DNA from: Blastocatellia bacterium
Lineage (GTDB): Bacteria; Acidobacteriota; Blastocatellia; UBA7656
Assembly (NCBI GenBank): GCA_035275065.1
Contig: DATENM010000102.1
Coordinates: 1 to 64,000, forward strand
Length of the DNA: 64,000 bases
Direction: 5' to 3'
In this document: positions 29,170-38,077 of the stretch, piece after piece
How positions within the stretch are numbered: position 1 is the first letter of the stretch
Layout: each line of letters starts with the position of its first letter
The notes under the pieces: generated by a model
The model's database searches: none
What the model was told of the DNA's origin: nothing
The model's input: only the letters and a program-made list of their open reading frames with translations
Made by a program: the position numbers and the translations under genes

Positions 29170-29712
29170 CTAATGGCCGTGCCCGGTGGCTTGCGCTATC
29201 TCCGGCGTCACTTCGTTTAAGCCAATCACCTTACCGCCGTTTGCCGCAACAAAGGTCTCGGCATCGGCGCGCTTCGTGAAAGCCAAGAAATCCGGCCCCA
29301 TCGGCCCTTCGACGCGGCTGCCATAAACGAGCGCCGCCTGCCGCCCATCCACAGGCTGGTGCGTTTGATAATCCTTGAACACGACTCGCGCGATGTTGGC
29401 GCGTTCCTGCTGCGCCGCCGCCGCCTTGTATTTGGCGGGCGCGGTGTAAAACGCCAGCAAATCGCCGGGCGATTCAAACATCAGCTTGGTGCCGTCGTTG
29501 TAATAAATCTCTGCCGTCGTCTCGTCCGCGCCGCTCACCTGCATGCCGCACACAGGGCAGTTGCCCGTCGCGGCGTCCGCCTTCACCGTCGCCGGGCGAG
29601 ACGGCCCACACGCGGAAAGGCAAAAGACGAGAAACAGGAGCGACGCGGCGACGCGGAGACGCGGAGACGCAGAGACAGATGCAAGACTCGAATGATAGAA
29701 AGAGGCTCTCAT
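29170..29712 (-). CDS. NosL-like lipoprotein (copper-binding accessory protein)
   Basis: A 180-residue lipoprotein: signal with lipobox CLSACG, then the NosL motif CPVCGMQVSG and a typical C-terminal AAL..GSRVEGPMG plus FVAANGG. NosL family members bind copper(I) for nitrous oxide reductase; no nos genes are in the window, so a general copper role alongside the DsbD fusion and the distant oxidase seems likelier. The signal-peptide codons include an octamer tandem repeat, and an inverted array lies just upstream of the start. Confidence 0.82.
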   Translation of the reverse strand: MRASFYHSSLASVSASPRLRVAASLLFLVFCLSACGPSRPATVKADAATGNCPVCGMQVSGADETTAEIYYNDGTKLMFESPGDLLAFYTAPAKYKAAAAQQERANIARVVFKDYQTHQPVDGRQAALVYGSRVEGPMGPDFLAFTKRADAETFVAANGGKVIGLNEVTPEIAQATGHGH

Positions 29713-29783
29713 ATAAAAATCCCTCGCCGCGTCCCCGCTTCTCCGTGTCGCCGCGTCGCTCTTTCCCCGCGTCGCCGCGTCGC
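29640..29783. repeat. inverted pair of octamer tandem repeats around the nosL start
   Basis: Left array 29640-29679: five 8-base units of the type GCGACGCG/GAGACGCG, inside the nosL signal-peptide codons. Right array about 29723-29783: seven to eight degenerate units of the type TCGCCGCG, between nosL and mnmA. The arrays are in opposite orientation and enclose the start codon (29712) and the ribosome site. Confidence 0.8.
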
Positions 29784-29784
29784 C

Positions 29785-30903
29785 TTATTCGCCGACGGCT
29801 TCAATCCAGCCGCCGCCGACCACGCGGTCGCCGTCATAAAAGACCGCCGCCTGGCCGGGCGTGATGGCGGCCTGCGCTTCATCAAAGACGACGCGCACGC
29901 GGCCTGCGCCGAGCGGCGTGATCGTCGCCATCGCTTCCACGGCGCGATAGCGGACGCGCGCGGCGGCACGCACAGGCTCTGTCGGCGGCGCAATGGCGAT
30001 CCAGTTCACGCCGTTGGCAGTAAACGATGACTGGTACAGCGCTTCGTGCTTGCCGACGACCAGTTGATTGCGCGGCACATCGATCTTGACGACGTAGAGC
30101 GGCTCGGGCGAGCTGATGCGCAGCCCGCGGCGCTGGCCGACCGTGTAGCGATGCAGACCGCCGTGCTCACCGATGACCTCGCCCTCTGCGGTGGTAATCT
30201 CGCCCGTCTGAAGCGTCCGGTCGTCGCCCCGGTTCATCTCATAGCGCGCGTACTTCTCGACGAAAGCCGCATAGTTGCCATCGGGCACGAAACAGATCTC
30301 CTGGCTTTCGGGCTTTTCGGCGGTTTCCAGTCCGAGCGTGCGGGCGATCTCGCGCGCCTCGGCTTTCGTCATGTTGCCGAGCGGGAAGACGGCGTGCGCC
30401 AATTGCTTCTGCGTCATCTCGAAGAGAAAGTACGATTGATCTTTCGAGAGATCGCGCCCCTTAAGCAGCGTATATCGCCCGCTCCGCTCGTCGTATTCCA
30501 CGCGCGCGTAATGGCCGGTCGCAACGCGAGTGGCGCCGACTTCTCTAGCGGTGCTGACCAGCCGCGCGAACTTCAGTTTTGTATTGCACGAAACGCAAGG
30601 AATCGGCGTGCGGCCCGCGAGATAGTCGGCGACGAACGGGCGCACGACGGCGCGCTCGAAATCAGCTTCGAGATTGAGAACGTAAAACGGGAAGCCCAGA
30701 CCTTCGGCGACCAGGCGCGCGTCATAGACATCGTCGAGCGAGCAACAGCGGCTCGGTTGCGGCTCGTCGCCGGGCGCCAGCCGTCGCCGCTGATTCCACA
30801 ACTGCATCGTGAAGCCGACAAGGTCGTGGCCTTGATTCTTGAGAATCGCGGCGGCCACCGAGCTATCGACGCCGCCGCTCATTGCTACTGCGATCTTTGC
30901 CAT
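29785..30903 (-). CDS. mnmA: tRNA-specific 2-thiouridylase MnmA
   Basis: Thiolates U34 of tRNA-Glu, -Gln and -Lys. The PP-loop SGGVDSS lies near residue 9. Catalytic Cys residues are in CVSCNTKLKF and EICFVPDG; ATGHYAR and the C-terminal VGQRRGL are conserved. 372 residues, normal length. The ATG at 30903 gives MAKIAVAMSGGVDSS. Its stop lies next to the octamer array upstream of nosL. Confidence 0.96.
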   Translation of the reverse strand: MAKIAVAMSGGVDSSVAAAILKNQGHDLVGFTMQLWNQRRRLAPGDEPQPSRCCSLDDVYDARLVAEGLGFPFYVLNLEADFERAVVRPFVADYLAGRTPIPCVSCNTKLKFARLVSTAREVGATRVATGHYARVEYDERSGRYTLLKGRDLSKDQSYFLFEMTQKQLAHAVFPLGNMTKAEAREIARTLGLETAEKPESQEICFVPDGNYAAFVEKYARYEMNRGDDRTLQTGEITTAEGEVIGEHGGLHRYTVGQRRGLRISSPEPLYVVKIDVPRNQLVVGKHEALYQSSFTANGVNWIAIAPPTEPVRAAARVRYRAVEAMATITPLGAGRVRVVFDEAQAAITPGQAAVFYDGDRVVGGGWIEAVGE

Positions 30904-31050
30904 AACACTTCATACTTTGCCCGCCCCGCAAGCCAGTGCTATGATCCTTTTTCACATGGCGCACAGTCAGGGGCGCAGGCTGGTTCTAAAGTTTGAAATT
31001 ATACACGAGTGGTTGCTGGAGAGCCAATTTCGCAGTCTTACACCAGGACG

Positions 31051-31871
<821 letters not shown>

Positions 31872-31875
<4 letters not shown>

Positions 31876-32540
31876 GCATTCATTCCAAGCGAATCGAGAA
31901 TTGCCCTCAGGCGGTGCCACTCGCGCCACTCGCGGGCGGCGCTCTTTTCAAGCTGCGCATTGAGCGCCGCGCGCTGCTCAAGCTCAGGCACGCGCACAGG
32001 TGTGGCCGCCAGGGTCGCGGGCTGCAAGCGCGGGCGCGTGCCGCCGCCACCCGCCGGCAGGTTGGCGAGAAATGACGCCGAACGCCCAACCGCCCACCAG
32101 AAATAGACCATCCCATCGCGCGGCACGAGCTGAACAAATTCGGACTTCACCGCAAAACTGAGCGGGCCGCGGCGTCCGAGCCACGCGGCGCGCGGCGTCA
32201 CGATGATGTTGCCGAGATAGGCGCGCATCGTCCCCATCAACAACGCCCGCTCGCCGATCAAGCAGAACCTCGATGGCGCAACTTGAACCGCTCCTTGTTG
32301 ATTCGCTTCTTCAAGCCTGAAGGTCAGATGATCGCCGCCGCTGATATCGCCATATTCAATCGGGCGAAAGGGCGAAGACGAATCGCTGGCCGAACGGCGC
32401 AGGCCGCGCACCTCGACATAATCGCCGAAAAGGGCGCTTGCTTTGGCCGACTGGTAAAGGTGCGGGTCCCAGATGGCCGGCTGTCGCTGTCGCTCTTCAA
32501 CAATGCGGACGAATAGTGTGCCGTGCTTGTTCATCATCAT
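31872..32540 (-). CDS. half-size type I restriction specificity-like protein
   Basis: A 222-residue protein with one target-recognition-like domain: PIEYGDISGGD, CLIGERALLMGTMRAYLGNI and VYFWWAVGRSASFLANLPAG follow the HsdS layout. The end, LEQRAALNAQLEKSA.EWREW, matches the helical spacer. Usual HsdS has two such domains in about 400 residues, so this must act as a dimer or as a Type IIB/IIG-like half subunit. It overlaps the methylase gene by 4 bases (ATGA); no nuclease is nearby. Confidence 0.78.
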
Positions 32541-33601
32541 CCTTCATTCAAGCCCAGGGCCTCGCGGACGTCCTCGCGGGCGACGATCTCAGCTAACTGA
32601 TTCGAGCCATCTTTCATTCGCCGGTTGAGCTGCACACCGGCTGTGGGCGCGCTGGCAAAGACGGCCTGATGGCATTGCCGCTCGGCCTGTGGGTCGCGCT
32701 TGTCGAGGATGAGAAGGTCTGCGCGCGCCGTCGTGCCGGCGGCCATGTGAAAGATGCCTTCGGGCAGTGTGATGACGCCACGCATATGCCAACGCTCTTC
32801 GACCGCCGCGCGCAGCCTGCGAAACTCGGCATTGACGATCAGCGAATGCGGCAGCAAACAGACCAGTCGCCCGCCCGGTCGCAGCAGCTCGAAACAGACA
32901 TCGAGAAACACCGCGTCACTCGTGCGGTAGCCGAGCGCGAACAGCCGGCTACGGCTCGGCACCGCGTCAAGCGACAGCGAAAACGGCGGGTTGGCGAGAA
33001 TGTAATCGACGCGGCCGCGCCATCGCCTGAGCGGCGCGGCGAACTCATAAAGGTTCGCTTCGATCAATGTCCGCCGGTGATGTGCGGGCGCGGCCAGGCA
33101 AAGCGAGATGGCGGTGAGCGCCACGAGTGAGGGCTCGATCTCGTTGCCGACCAGATGGCAACGGGCCTCGCCCCAACGCTCGGATGCGGCCAGCAAGAAA
33201 CCGCCGCCGCCACAGGTCGGGTCCATAATCACCGCCCCATCAACTCGTGGCAGCAAGCGCGCCATGCTTTCGGCGACCGGGCGCGGCGTGAAGAACTTGC
33301 CTGAGCCTTCGCGGAATCGACGCCCGACGAAATGCAAATACCAGTCGGCCAGCCGTTCGCCGCGTCGGTCTGTGCCGACTACTTCGTCAAGCAAACGCGC
33401 CAGCCCGGCGTCCCGACGCAAGACGGCCAGGGATGGTTTCAAACCTTTGAGGCGTGCGGCCTGTGGCTCAGAGAGACGGCAAGCGGCCGCGTTCAGATAA
33501 CGCGCGGCCAGAAGGCGAAACGCCGCTTCGCCTTCAATGCCATGGCGGCGCAGCTTGCGCTCGAGCGCCTGTTTGTCATCGGTTGCGGTTTGCCTGATCA
33601 T
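32537..33601 (-). CDS. HsdM-like N6-adenine DNA methyltransferase
   Basis: A 354-residue gamma-class adenine methyltransferase. Signatures: GKFFTPRPVAESMARLL, the SAM loop MDPTCGGGGFLLA and the catalytic ILANPPFS. The N-terminal helical part is shorter than in classical HsdM (about 500 residues). With the overlapping half-HsdS gene it makes a minimal two-gene methylation unit. No restriction subunit is seen within the window, so it may only mark DNA. Confidence 0.9.
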   Translation of the reverse strand: MIRQTATDDKQALERKLRRHGIEGEAAFRLLAARYLNAAACRLSEPQAARLKGLKPSLAVLRRDAGLARLLDEVVGTDRRGERLADWYLHFVGRRFREGSGKFFTPRPVAESMARLLPRVDGAVIMDPTCGGGGFLLAASERWGEARCHLVGNEIEPSLVALTAISLCLAAPAHHRRTLIEANLYEFAAPLRRWRGRVDYILANPPFSLSLDAVPSRSRLFALGYRTSDAVFLDVCFELLRPGGRLVCLLPHSLIVNAEFRRLRAAVEERWHMRGVITLPEGIFHMAAGTTARADLLILDKRDPQAERQCHQAVFASAPTAGVQLNRRMKDGSNQLAEIVAREDVREALGLNEG

Positions 33602-33765
33602 CGGATTGCGTAGTTTGGCGCGGGCTTGCGGCGAGAGCTCGCGGCGCGCCGAAAGACCCTCTTGAAATCGTTTGCCGGGTGTGGCACTGTGTAATTGCTC
33701 TTTCGCCCCGATCTCGTGGCAGCGCCGGTAACGATGATTTAGAGTGAAGGTGTGGGCAGACGATC

Positions 33766-33993
33766 ATGAACAAGGGTCAGCAAGCTTGGATCAGAGTGCG
33801 GGGAGCGCCGGACGATCCCGAATCGTTCGACCTCGCGACCTGGAACGGCATTGTCTGGCAAATCCCGCGCACCAATTCGCTCGGCGATGTGATCCATATT
33901 CAAATCCCCGATTACATGGTGGTCGAAACCATGCCGGCGACCACTAACCCGCAAGACATCTACCGCAAGCTCAGAGAAGAACGCGAGCTGTAG
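33766..33993 (+). CDS. 75-residue conserved-looking protein, unknown
   Basis: ATG at 33766. The product is soluble, with MNKGQQAWIRVRGAP, then FDLATWNGIVWQIPRTN and a charged C-terminus KLREEREL. The reading frame has normal codon use for the window and stands between two minus-strand genes. Family not recognised. Confidence 0.6.
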   Translation: MNKGQQAWIRVRGAPDDPESFDLATWNGIVWQIPRTNSLGDVIHIQIPDYMVVETMPATTNPQDIYRKLREEREL

Positions 33994-34007
33994 CGCGTTC
34001 TTCCCGC

Positions 34008-34910
34008 CTAACGCGCGGCGCGACCGGCCACAGGGTTGCGCAACTGGCCGATGCCCGCAATCGTGATCTCGATCTGTTCGCCGCCCTGTAAATAGATCGG
34101 CGGGTCCATGAAGACGCCGACGCCGGAAGGCGTGCCGGTGCTGACGATGTCGCCGGGCCGCAAGGTCAAATCCTGCGAGATGAACTCGACCAGTTGCGCT
34201 ATCTTGAAAATCAAATCGCTGGTGTTCGATTGCTGGCGCAATTCGCCGTTGACGCGCAGCGAGATATCGAGGGCGTGCGGATCAGCGATCTCATCTTGCG
34301 TCACCAGCCAGGGGCCGCACGGCGCAAAGGTGTCCAATCCTTTGGCGCGCACCCACTGTTTTTCGCGCGCTTGCAGGTCGCGCGCCGTCACGTCGTTCAC
34401 AATCGTATAGCCGGCGACATAATCGAAAGCGTCTGCGGCGCTAACCGAGCGCGCTTCCCTGCCGATGACGAAAGCCAGCTCGGCTTCATAGTCCACGCGC
34501 TCGCTGGCGTGCGGCAATTGAATCGGCTCGTCGGCGGCAATCAGCGCGGTGACGTTCTTTGAGAAGATCAGCGGCGACTCAGGCGGCTTGATGTTCTGCT
34601 CGGCGGCGTGCGCCGCATAGTTCAAGCCGACAGCGAGAATCTTCCCCGGCCTTAACACCGGCGGATTCAACTTTATGGAGTCGAGAGGCAGAAGCGGTCC
34701 CGACTCTTTGTGCGCGGCAACCAGAGCCGAGAGCCTTTCGACGCCCAGCCGATAGAGATCGAGCGCGTCTTCCAGGCGCGGATGTGATTCGCGCCACTCG
34801 CCCGCGGACGCGGCCCCGGTCGCCGCCAAAGCCGTCACATCGAGCACTTCATCGCCGACGACGACGCCGGCGTGGTTGGCGTCGCCGATCTTCATGGATA
34901 AAAGTTTCAT
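34008..34910 (-). CDS. fumarylacetoacetate hydrolase family protein
   Basis: Probable C-C hydrolase or decarboxylase of the FAH superfamily (300 residues). KILAVGLNYAAHAAE, FSKNVTALIAADEPI, DYEAELAFVIG, YTIVNDVTARDLQ and GDIVSTGTPSGVG are the family blocks, including the acidic metal ligands. I chose the ATG at 34910 because GGAGG sits a few bases upstream. The substrate is not predictable. It stands alone between two small genes. Confidence 0.92.
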   Translation of the reverse strand: MKLLSMKIGDANHAGVVVGDEVLDVTALAATGAASAGEWRESHPRLEDALDLYRLGVERLSALVAAHKESGPLLPLDSIKLNPPVLRPGKILAVGLNYAAHAAEQNIKPPESPLIFSKNVTALIAADEPIQLPHASERVDYEAELAFVIGREARSVSAADAFDYVAGYTIVNDVTARDLQAREKQWVRAKGLDTFAPCGPWLVTQDEIADPHALDISLRVNGELRQQSNTSDLIFKIAQLVEFISQDLTLRPGDIVSTGTPSGVGVFMDPPIYLQGGEQIEITIAGIGQLRNPVAGRAAR

Positions 34911-35063
34911 CAAGCCTCCGTTGCCTGCCTTAGTCGGCGCCAGCCGATTGCGCCGCAGGAAAGCGATGATGACGAAGCGCGCGCGCTGCCGTCAAGTCTT
35001 CAGGTTGCTCGGCGCTGCCGCCATCGCTTATGCTGTCACGTCAACATCATCTCGGAGAAAATA

Positions 35064-35279
35064 ATGATCATCCCTTTCAGCGAAATCCGTCACCTGATTC
35101 CCGGCTACACCTTCAACGAATATGGCCAGTTGACCGGCCATTACGTGCATGCCGACCGCATCATCTGTGAAAGGACTGATGGCCGCGTCAAGGTGTGGCT
35201 CGACCGGGAATCGTTCGACGCCAAAGACCCGGAGCGGCTCATCTGCGATTACGCCGAATCCGACCTGCTCGGAAGGTGA
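35064..35279 (+). CDS. 71-residue protein, unknown
   Basis: ATG at 35064 after GGAGAAAATA. Product MIIPFSEIRHLIPGYTFNEY, then VWLDRESFDAKDPERL. Soluble, acidic. Ends directly at an inverted heptamer repeat that lies before hom. Not recognised. Confidence 0.6.
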   Translation: MIIPFSEIRHLIPGYTFNEYGQLTGHYVHADRIICERTDGRVKVWLDRESFDAKDPERLICDYAESDLLGR

Positions 35280-35280
35280 C

Positions 35281-35346
35281 GAGTGACAGGTGACAAGAAA
35301 GGTTCGTCGTGAGTCTCTGCGTCTTGTCACCTGTCACCTGTCACTC
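35281..35346. repeat. inverted heptamer repeat (GTGACAG type) upstream of hom
   Basis: Left arm 35281-35297 (two units, GTGACAG/GTGACAA) and right arm 35323-35346 (three units, CTGTCAC type), 25-base spacer. The arms differ by one unit. It ends 13 bases before the hom start codon, so it may affect hom expression. Confidence 0.85.
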
Positions 35347-35359
35347 CTTACTTCTATAG

Positions 35360-36388
35360 ATGGAACAGCGACTCACATTCATCGGCTTCGGCAACGTGGC
35401 ACGAGCGTTTGCGCGCATCCTTGCGGAGCGCCGCGCGCGGCTCGAAGCGGGATATGATTTAACGACGCGGACGACCGGCATCGCTACGGCGCGGCACGGC
35501 TGCATTCTCGCTTCAGAGATCGATCTCTGCGAAGCGGCTGAATGTGTCGAGCGCGGCCAATCGCTGACGACGCTGCCTGGCGTCGTCGCGGTGGATGATG
35601 CCTTTAGCGTTATCGCCCGCGGCGAGGCTGACGTTATCTTTGAAACGTCGCCGCTCAATCCAATGACCGGCGAGCCCGCCGCTTCGCACATTCGCCGGGC
35701 GCTGGCGCGCTCGCTGCACGTCGTCACGGCGAATAAAGGCCCGCTGGCCTTCGCTTATCGTGAGTTGCGGTCGCTTGCCGCCGACAACGGCGCGCGGTTT
35801 CGTTTTGAAGGCACGGTGATGGATGGCGCGCCGGTCTTTAACCTCGTCGAATCCTGCCTGAAGGGCGTACAGATTCTCGGTTTCACCGGATTGCTCAACA
35901 GCACGACCAATATCATCTTGAGCGGCATGGAAGCCGGTCAGTCGTTTGACGCGGCGCTCTCAGACGCGGTGCGGCGCGGCATCGCCGAAGCCGACGCTGA
36001 TTACGACATCGACGGCTGGGACGCGGCGGTCAAGGCGGTCGCGCTCGCCAACGTCTTGATGCATGCGGACGCCCGCCCAAACGATGTCGCGCGAGTAGGT
36101 ATTCGCGGCATCTCCGTCGAACAATTGCGCCAGGCGTCAGATCAAGGCCGCGCGATTCGTTTGCTGGCGCGCGGCGAGCGCACCGCGAGCGGTGTGCGTC
36201 TATCGGTCGTGCCGGAAGCCCTGCCGCTGAACTCGCCATTGGGCGCGGCGCGCGGCGCGTCGAACGCCGTAACGCTCAAGACCGATCTGATGGGCGAGTT
36301 GACCCTCACCGAAGACGATCCCGGCGTCGCGCAGACCGCCTACGCCTTGTTGAGCGACCTGCTGCGCATTCATTCGAGTGACAAGTGA
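35360..36388 (+). CDS. hom: homoserine dehydrogenase
   Basis: Reduces aspartate semialdehyde to homoserine on the way to threonine and methionine. The NAD(P) loop FIGFGNVARAFARIL opens the protein; VVTANKGPLAFAY, LNSTTNIILSGMEAG and the acidic DYDIDGWDAAVKAV follow in order. 342 residues, so it lacks the C-terminal ACT regulatory domain of longer versions. No threonine-leader structure is seen, and no other thr or met gene is near. Confidence 0.92.
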   Translation: MEQRLTFIGFGNVARAFARILAERRARLEAGYDLTTRTTGIATARHGCILASEIDLCEAAECVERGQSLTTLPGVVAVDDAFSVIARGEADVIFETSPLNPMTGEPAASHIRRALARSLHVVTANKGPLAFAYRELRSLAADNGARFRFEGTVMDGAPVFNLVESCLKGVQILGFTGLLNSTTNIILSGMEAGQSFDAALSDAVRRGIAEADADYDIDGWDAAVKAVALANVLMHADARPNDVARVGIRGISVEQLRQASDQGRAIRLLARGERTASGVRLSVVPEALPLNSPLGAARGASNAVTLKTDLMGELTLTEDDPGVAQTAYALLSDLLRIHSSDK

Positions 36389-36400
36389 CAAAGCGGAAGG

Positions 36401-36519
36401 GAGTCAGGAGTCAGAATGAAGAAGGAAGTCGGCGGCAGCCAGTACGCTTGTCCGCCGGCGCTTCTATTCTATCTTTTAGGCTCCCCTTCCTTTTCCATTC
36501 TGACTCCTGACTCCTGACT
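36401..36519. repeat. inverted heptamer repeat (GAGTCAG type)
   Basis: Left array 36401-36414 (two units GAGTCAG, followed by AATG) and right array 36496-36519 (CATT, then three units CTGACTC/CTGACTA), in opposite orientation with about 80 bases between. It fills most of the hom to sigma-factor gap. Confidence 0.85.
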
Positions 36520-36591
36520 ACGGATATTGTCCCTTGTCGCCCCATAAACATTTCGGAACTTTGTGGTTAGCCGGACGTGTGTGAGAAAGGG

Positions 36592-36597
36592 TATAAT
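36592..36597 (+). promoter_or_regulatory. possible -10 box before the sigma-factor gene
   Basis: TATAAT preceded by GGG, 36 bases before the start. No good -35 at the right distance. A GGAACTTT string at 36555 looks like an ECF -35, but no matching -10 follows at the usual spacing. Confidence 0.35.
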
Positions 36598-36633
36598 GAT
36601 GGAGGATCAACCCAAAGAGGAAACGCGGACTGA

Positions 36634-37263
36634 ATGGCCACAGTCATCTCTCAGGCGCAAGCGATAGGATTCAGCGGCAGCCGCTCGGTCGAGGCGGCCA
36701 GCGACCACGAGTTGCTGGAAGCTATCCGTGATGGCGACGAGGCGGCGTTCCAGGAGATCGTCCGCCGCTACCGCAATCCCATCACCAACTTCATCTACCG
36801 GATGCTTGATGATTACGAACGCAGTGTCGAGCTGGCGCAAGAGACCTTCATCCGAATTTATACGAGCGCGTCGCGTTACCAGGCGAACTACAGCTTCTCG
36901 ACCTACATTTATCGCATCGCCTCGAACCTCGCCATCAGCGAATTGCGCCGCCGCAAGCGCCGCAAGCTGGTGTCGCTGTTCTCGCCGTTTACCAACGACG
37001 AGGGCGAAGCCATTGAGCTGGACCCGCCCGACGCCAACCCGTTGCAGGACGAGACGCTCATCCGCGACGAGCGTCGCAAGGCTGTGGCGCGCGCCATCTC
37101 GTCACTGCCGGAGAAGTACCGCGCCGCCATCGTGCTGCGTGACGTCGAAGGCTTGAGCTATGACCGCATCGCCGAGGTGCTGAAGTTATCGGAAGGCACG
37201 GTCAAGTCGCGCATCAACCGCGCCCGCAACCTGCTGAAGGAAAAATTGAGCGCGTACATTTGA
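36634..37263 (+). CDS. ECF-type RNA polymerase sigma factor
   Basis: A 209-residue sigma-70-family factor of the extracytoplasmic-function group. Region 2 shows AAFQEIVRRY, SVELAQETFIRIY and the -10 recognition segment FSTYIYRIASNLAISELRRR. Region 4 shows LPEKYRAAIVLRDVEGLSYD and IAEVLKLSEGTVKSRINRAR. The anti-sigma gene follows after 25 bases, so the pair is probably self-regulated. It is followed by a secreted HtrA-like gene, as in RpoE-type envelope-stress operons. Confidence 0.95.
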   Translation: MATVISQAQAIGFSGSRSVEAASDHELLEAIRDGDEAAFQEIVRRYRNPITNFIYRMLDDYERSVELAQETFIRIYTSASRYQANYSFSTYIYRIASNLAISELRRRKRRKLVSLFSPFTNDEGEAIELDPPDANPLQDETLIRDERRKAVARAISSLPEKYRAAIVLRDVEGLSYDRIAEVLKLSEGTVKSRINRARNLLKEKLSAYI

Positions 37264-37288
37264 GGGTGACCCGCTCTGGAGTTGAGTT

Positions 37289-38014
37289 ATGAAAGTCTGT
37301 AGCGAAATCAAGAGGCGGATAGACGAGACTGAAGATGTCGAGCTGTTCGATATCGAAGTCGCGCGGCACACGGATGCTTGCGGCGAATGTCGCCGCTTTG
37401 CCAGCGAGCGCGCGGCGCTGCGCAATCTGCTCGCCGCGACGGCGCGCGTCACTGCGCCACCCAACTTTAACGCCGTGCTTGAGGCGCGGCTCGCCGCGGT
37501 CAAAGCGCGCCGGCCGCTGGCCTGGCTCAACCCGGCTTTCTATCTGCGCGTCGGCGCGGCGACGGCGGCGCTCACCGTCGCCGTCTTTGTCGCGCAATAC
37601 AACGGCCTGTTTGGCGCATCGCCGGTTGACGGGATTCAGCCGCAAGCCCAGGCAAACACTTCTGGCCTGATCGCCGGCGCGATTCAAAACGGCTTGCCAT
37701 CGCAGTTCTTCACTCCCCAAGCTCCGGCGAATAACGCAGCCGGGGAGCGTGATACAGCGCGCGGCGTCATTGCGGTCGCCGCAGTGAACGGACATGCAGG
37801 CAACCACGCGCGCGCCATCCGACGCGGCGCAGGCGTGCCGCTGCTGGCTCCTGTGGACGCCGCTTTTGTAGACAGTGGCGCGATCCTGATCCCCGGCAAA
37901 AATGGCGGGCGCGATGTCACCGTGCCGACCGTCAGCGTCGGCGCGCAGCCGATGCTTTATGTCAACGCGGGCCGGCAGCCGCAAACCACGCGCACCGTCC
38001 CTGTGTCGTTTTAG
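37289..38014 (+). CDS. putative anti-sigma factor with N-terminal zinc-finger-like motif
   Basis: A 241-residue protein. The N-terminal HTDACGECRRFA fits the zf-HC2 anti-sigma zinc motif (His-x3-Cys-x2-Cys); one membrane helix follows (about 88-108, VGAATAALTVAVFVAQ). The periplasmic tail has no conserved domain I recognise. Placed 25 bases after the ECF sigma gene, it most likely binds that factor at the membrane and releases it on a signal from the periplasm. Confidence 0.82.
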   Translation: MKVCSEIKRRIDETEDVELFDIEVARHTDACGECRRFASERAALRNLLAATARVTAPPNFNAVLEARLAAVKARRPLAWLNPAFYLRVGAATAALTVAVFVAQYNGLFGASPVDGIQPQAQANTSGLIAGAIQNGLPSQFFTPQAPANNAAGERDTARGVIAVAAVNGHAGNHARAIRRGAGVPLLAPVDAAFVDSGAILIPGKNGGRDVTVPTVSVGAQPMLYVNAGRQPQTTRTVPVSF

Positions 38015-38077
38015 GATAACCGAGCCCGGCAGGCCCGGCAGTACGCCATCAAAGCGCGTCGTCTATTTTCTATCTTC

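Noticed and set aside
36555..36561. ECF-type autoregulatory promoter (GGAACTT) before the sigma gene
   Set aside because: No suitable -10 element at the usual 15-17-base distance.
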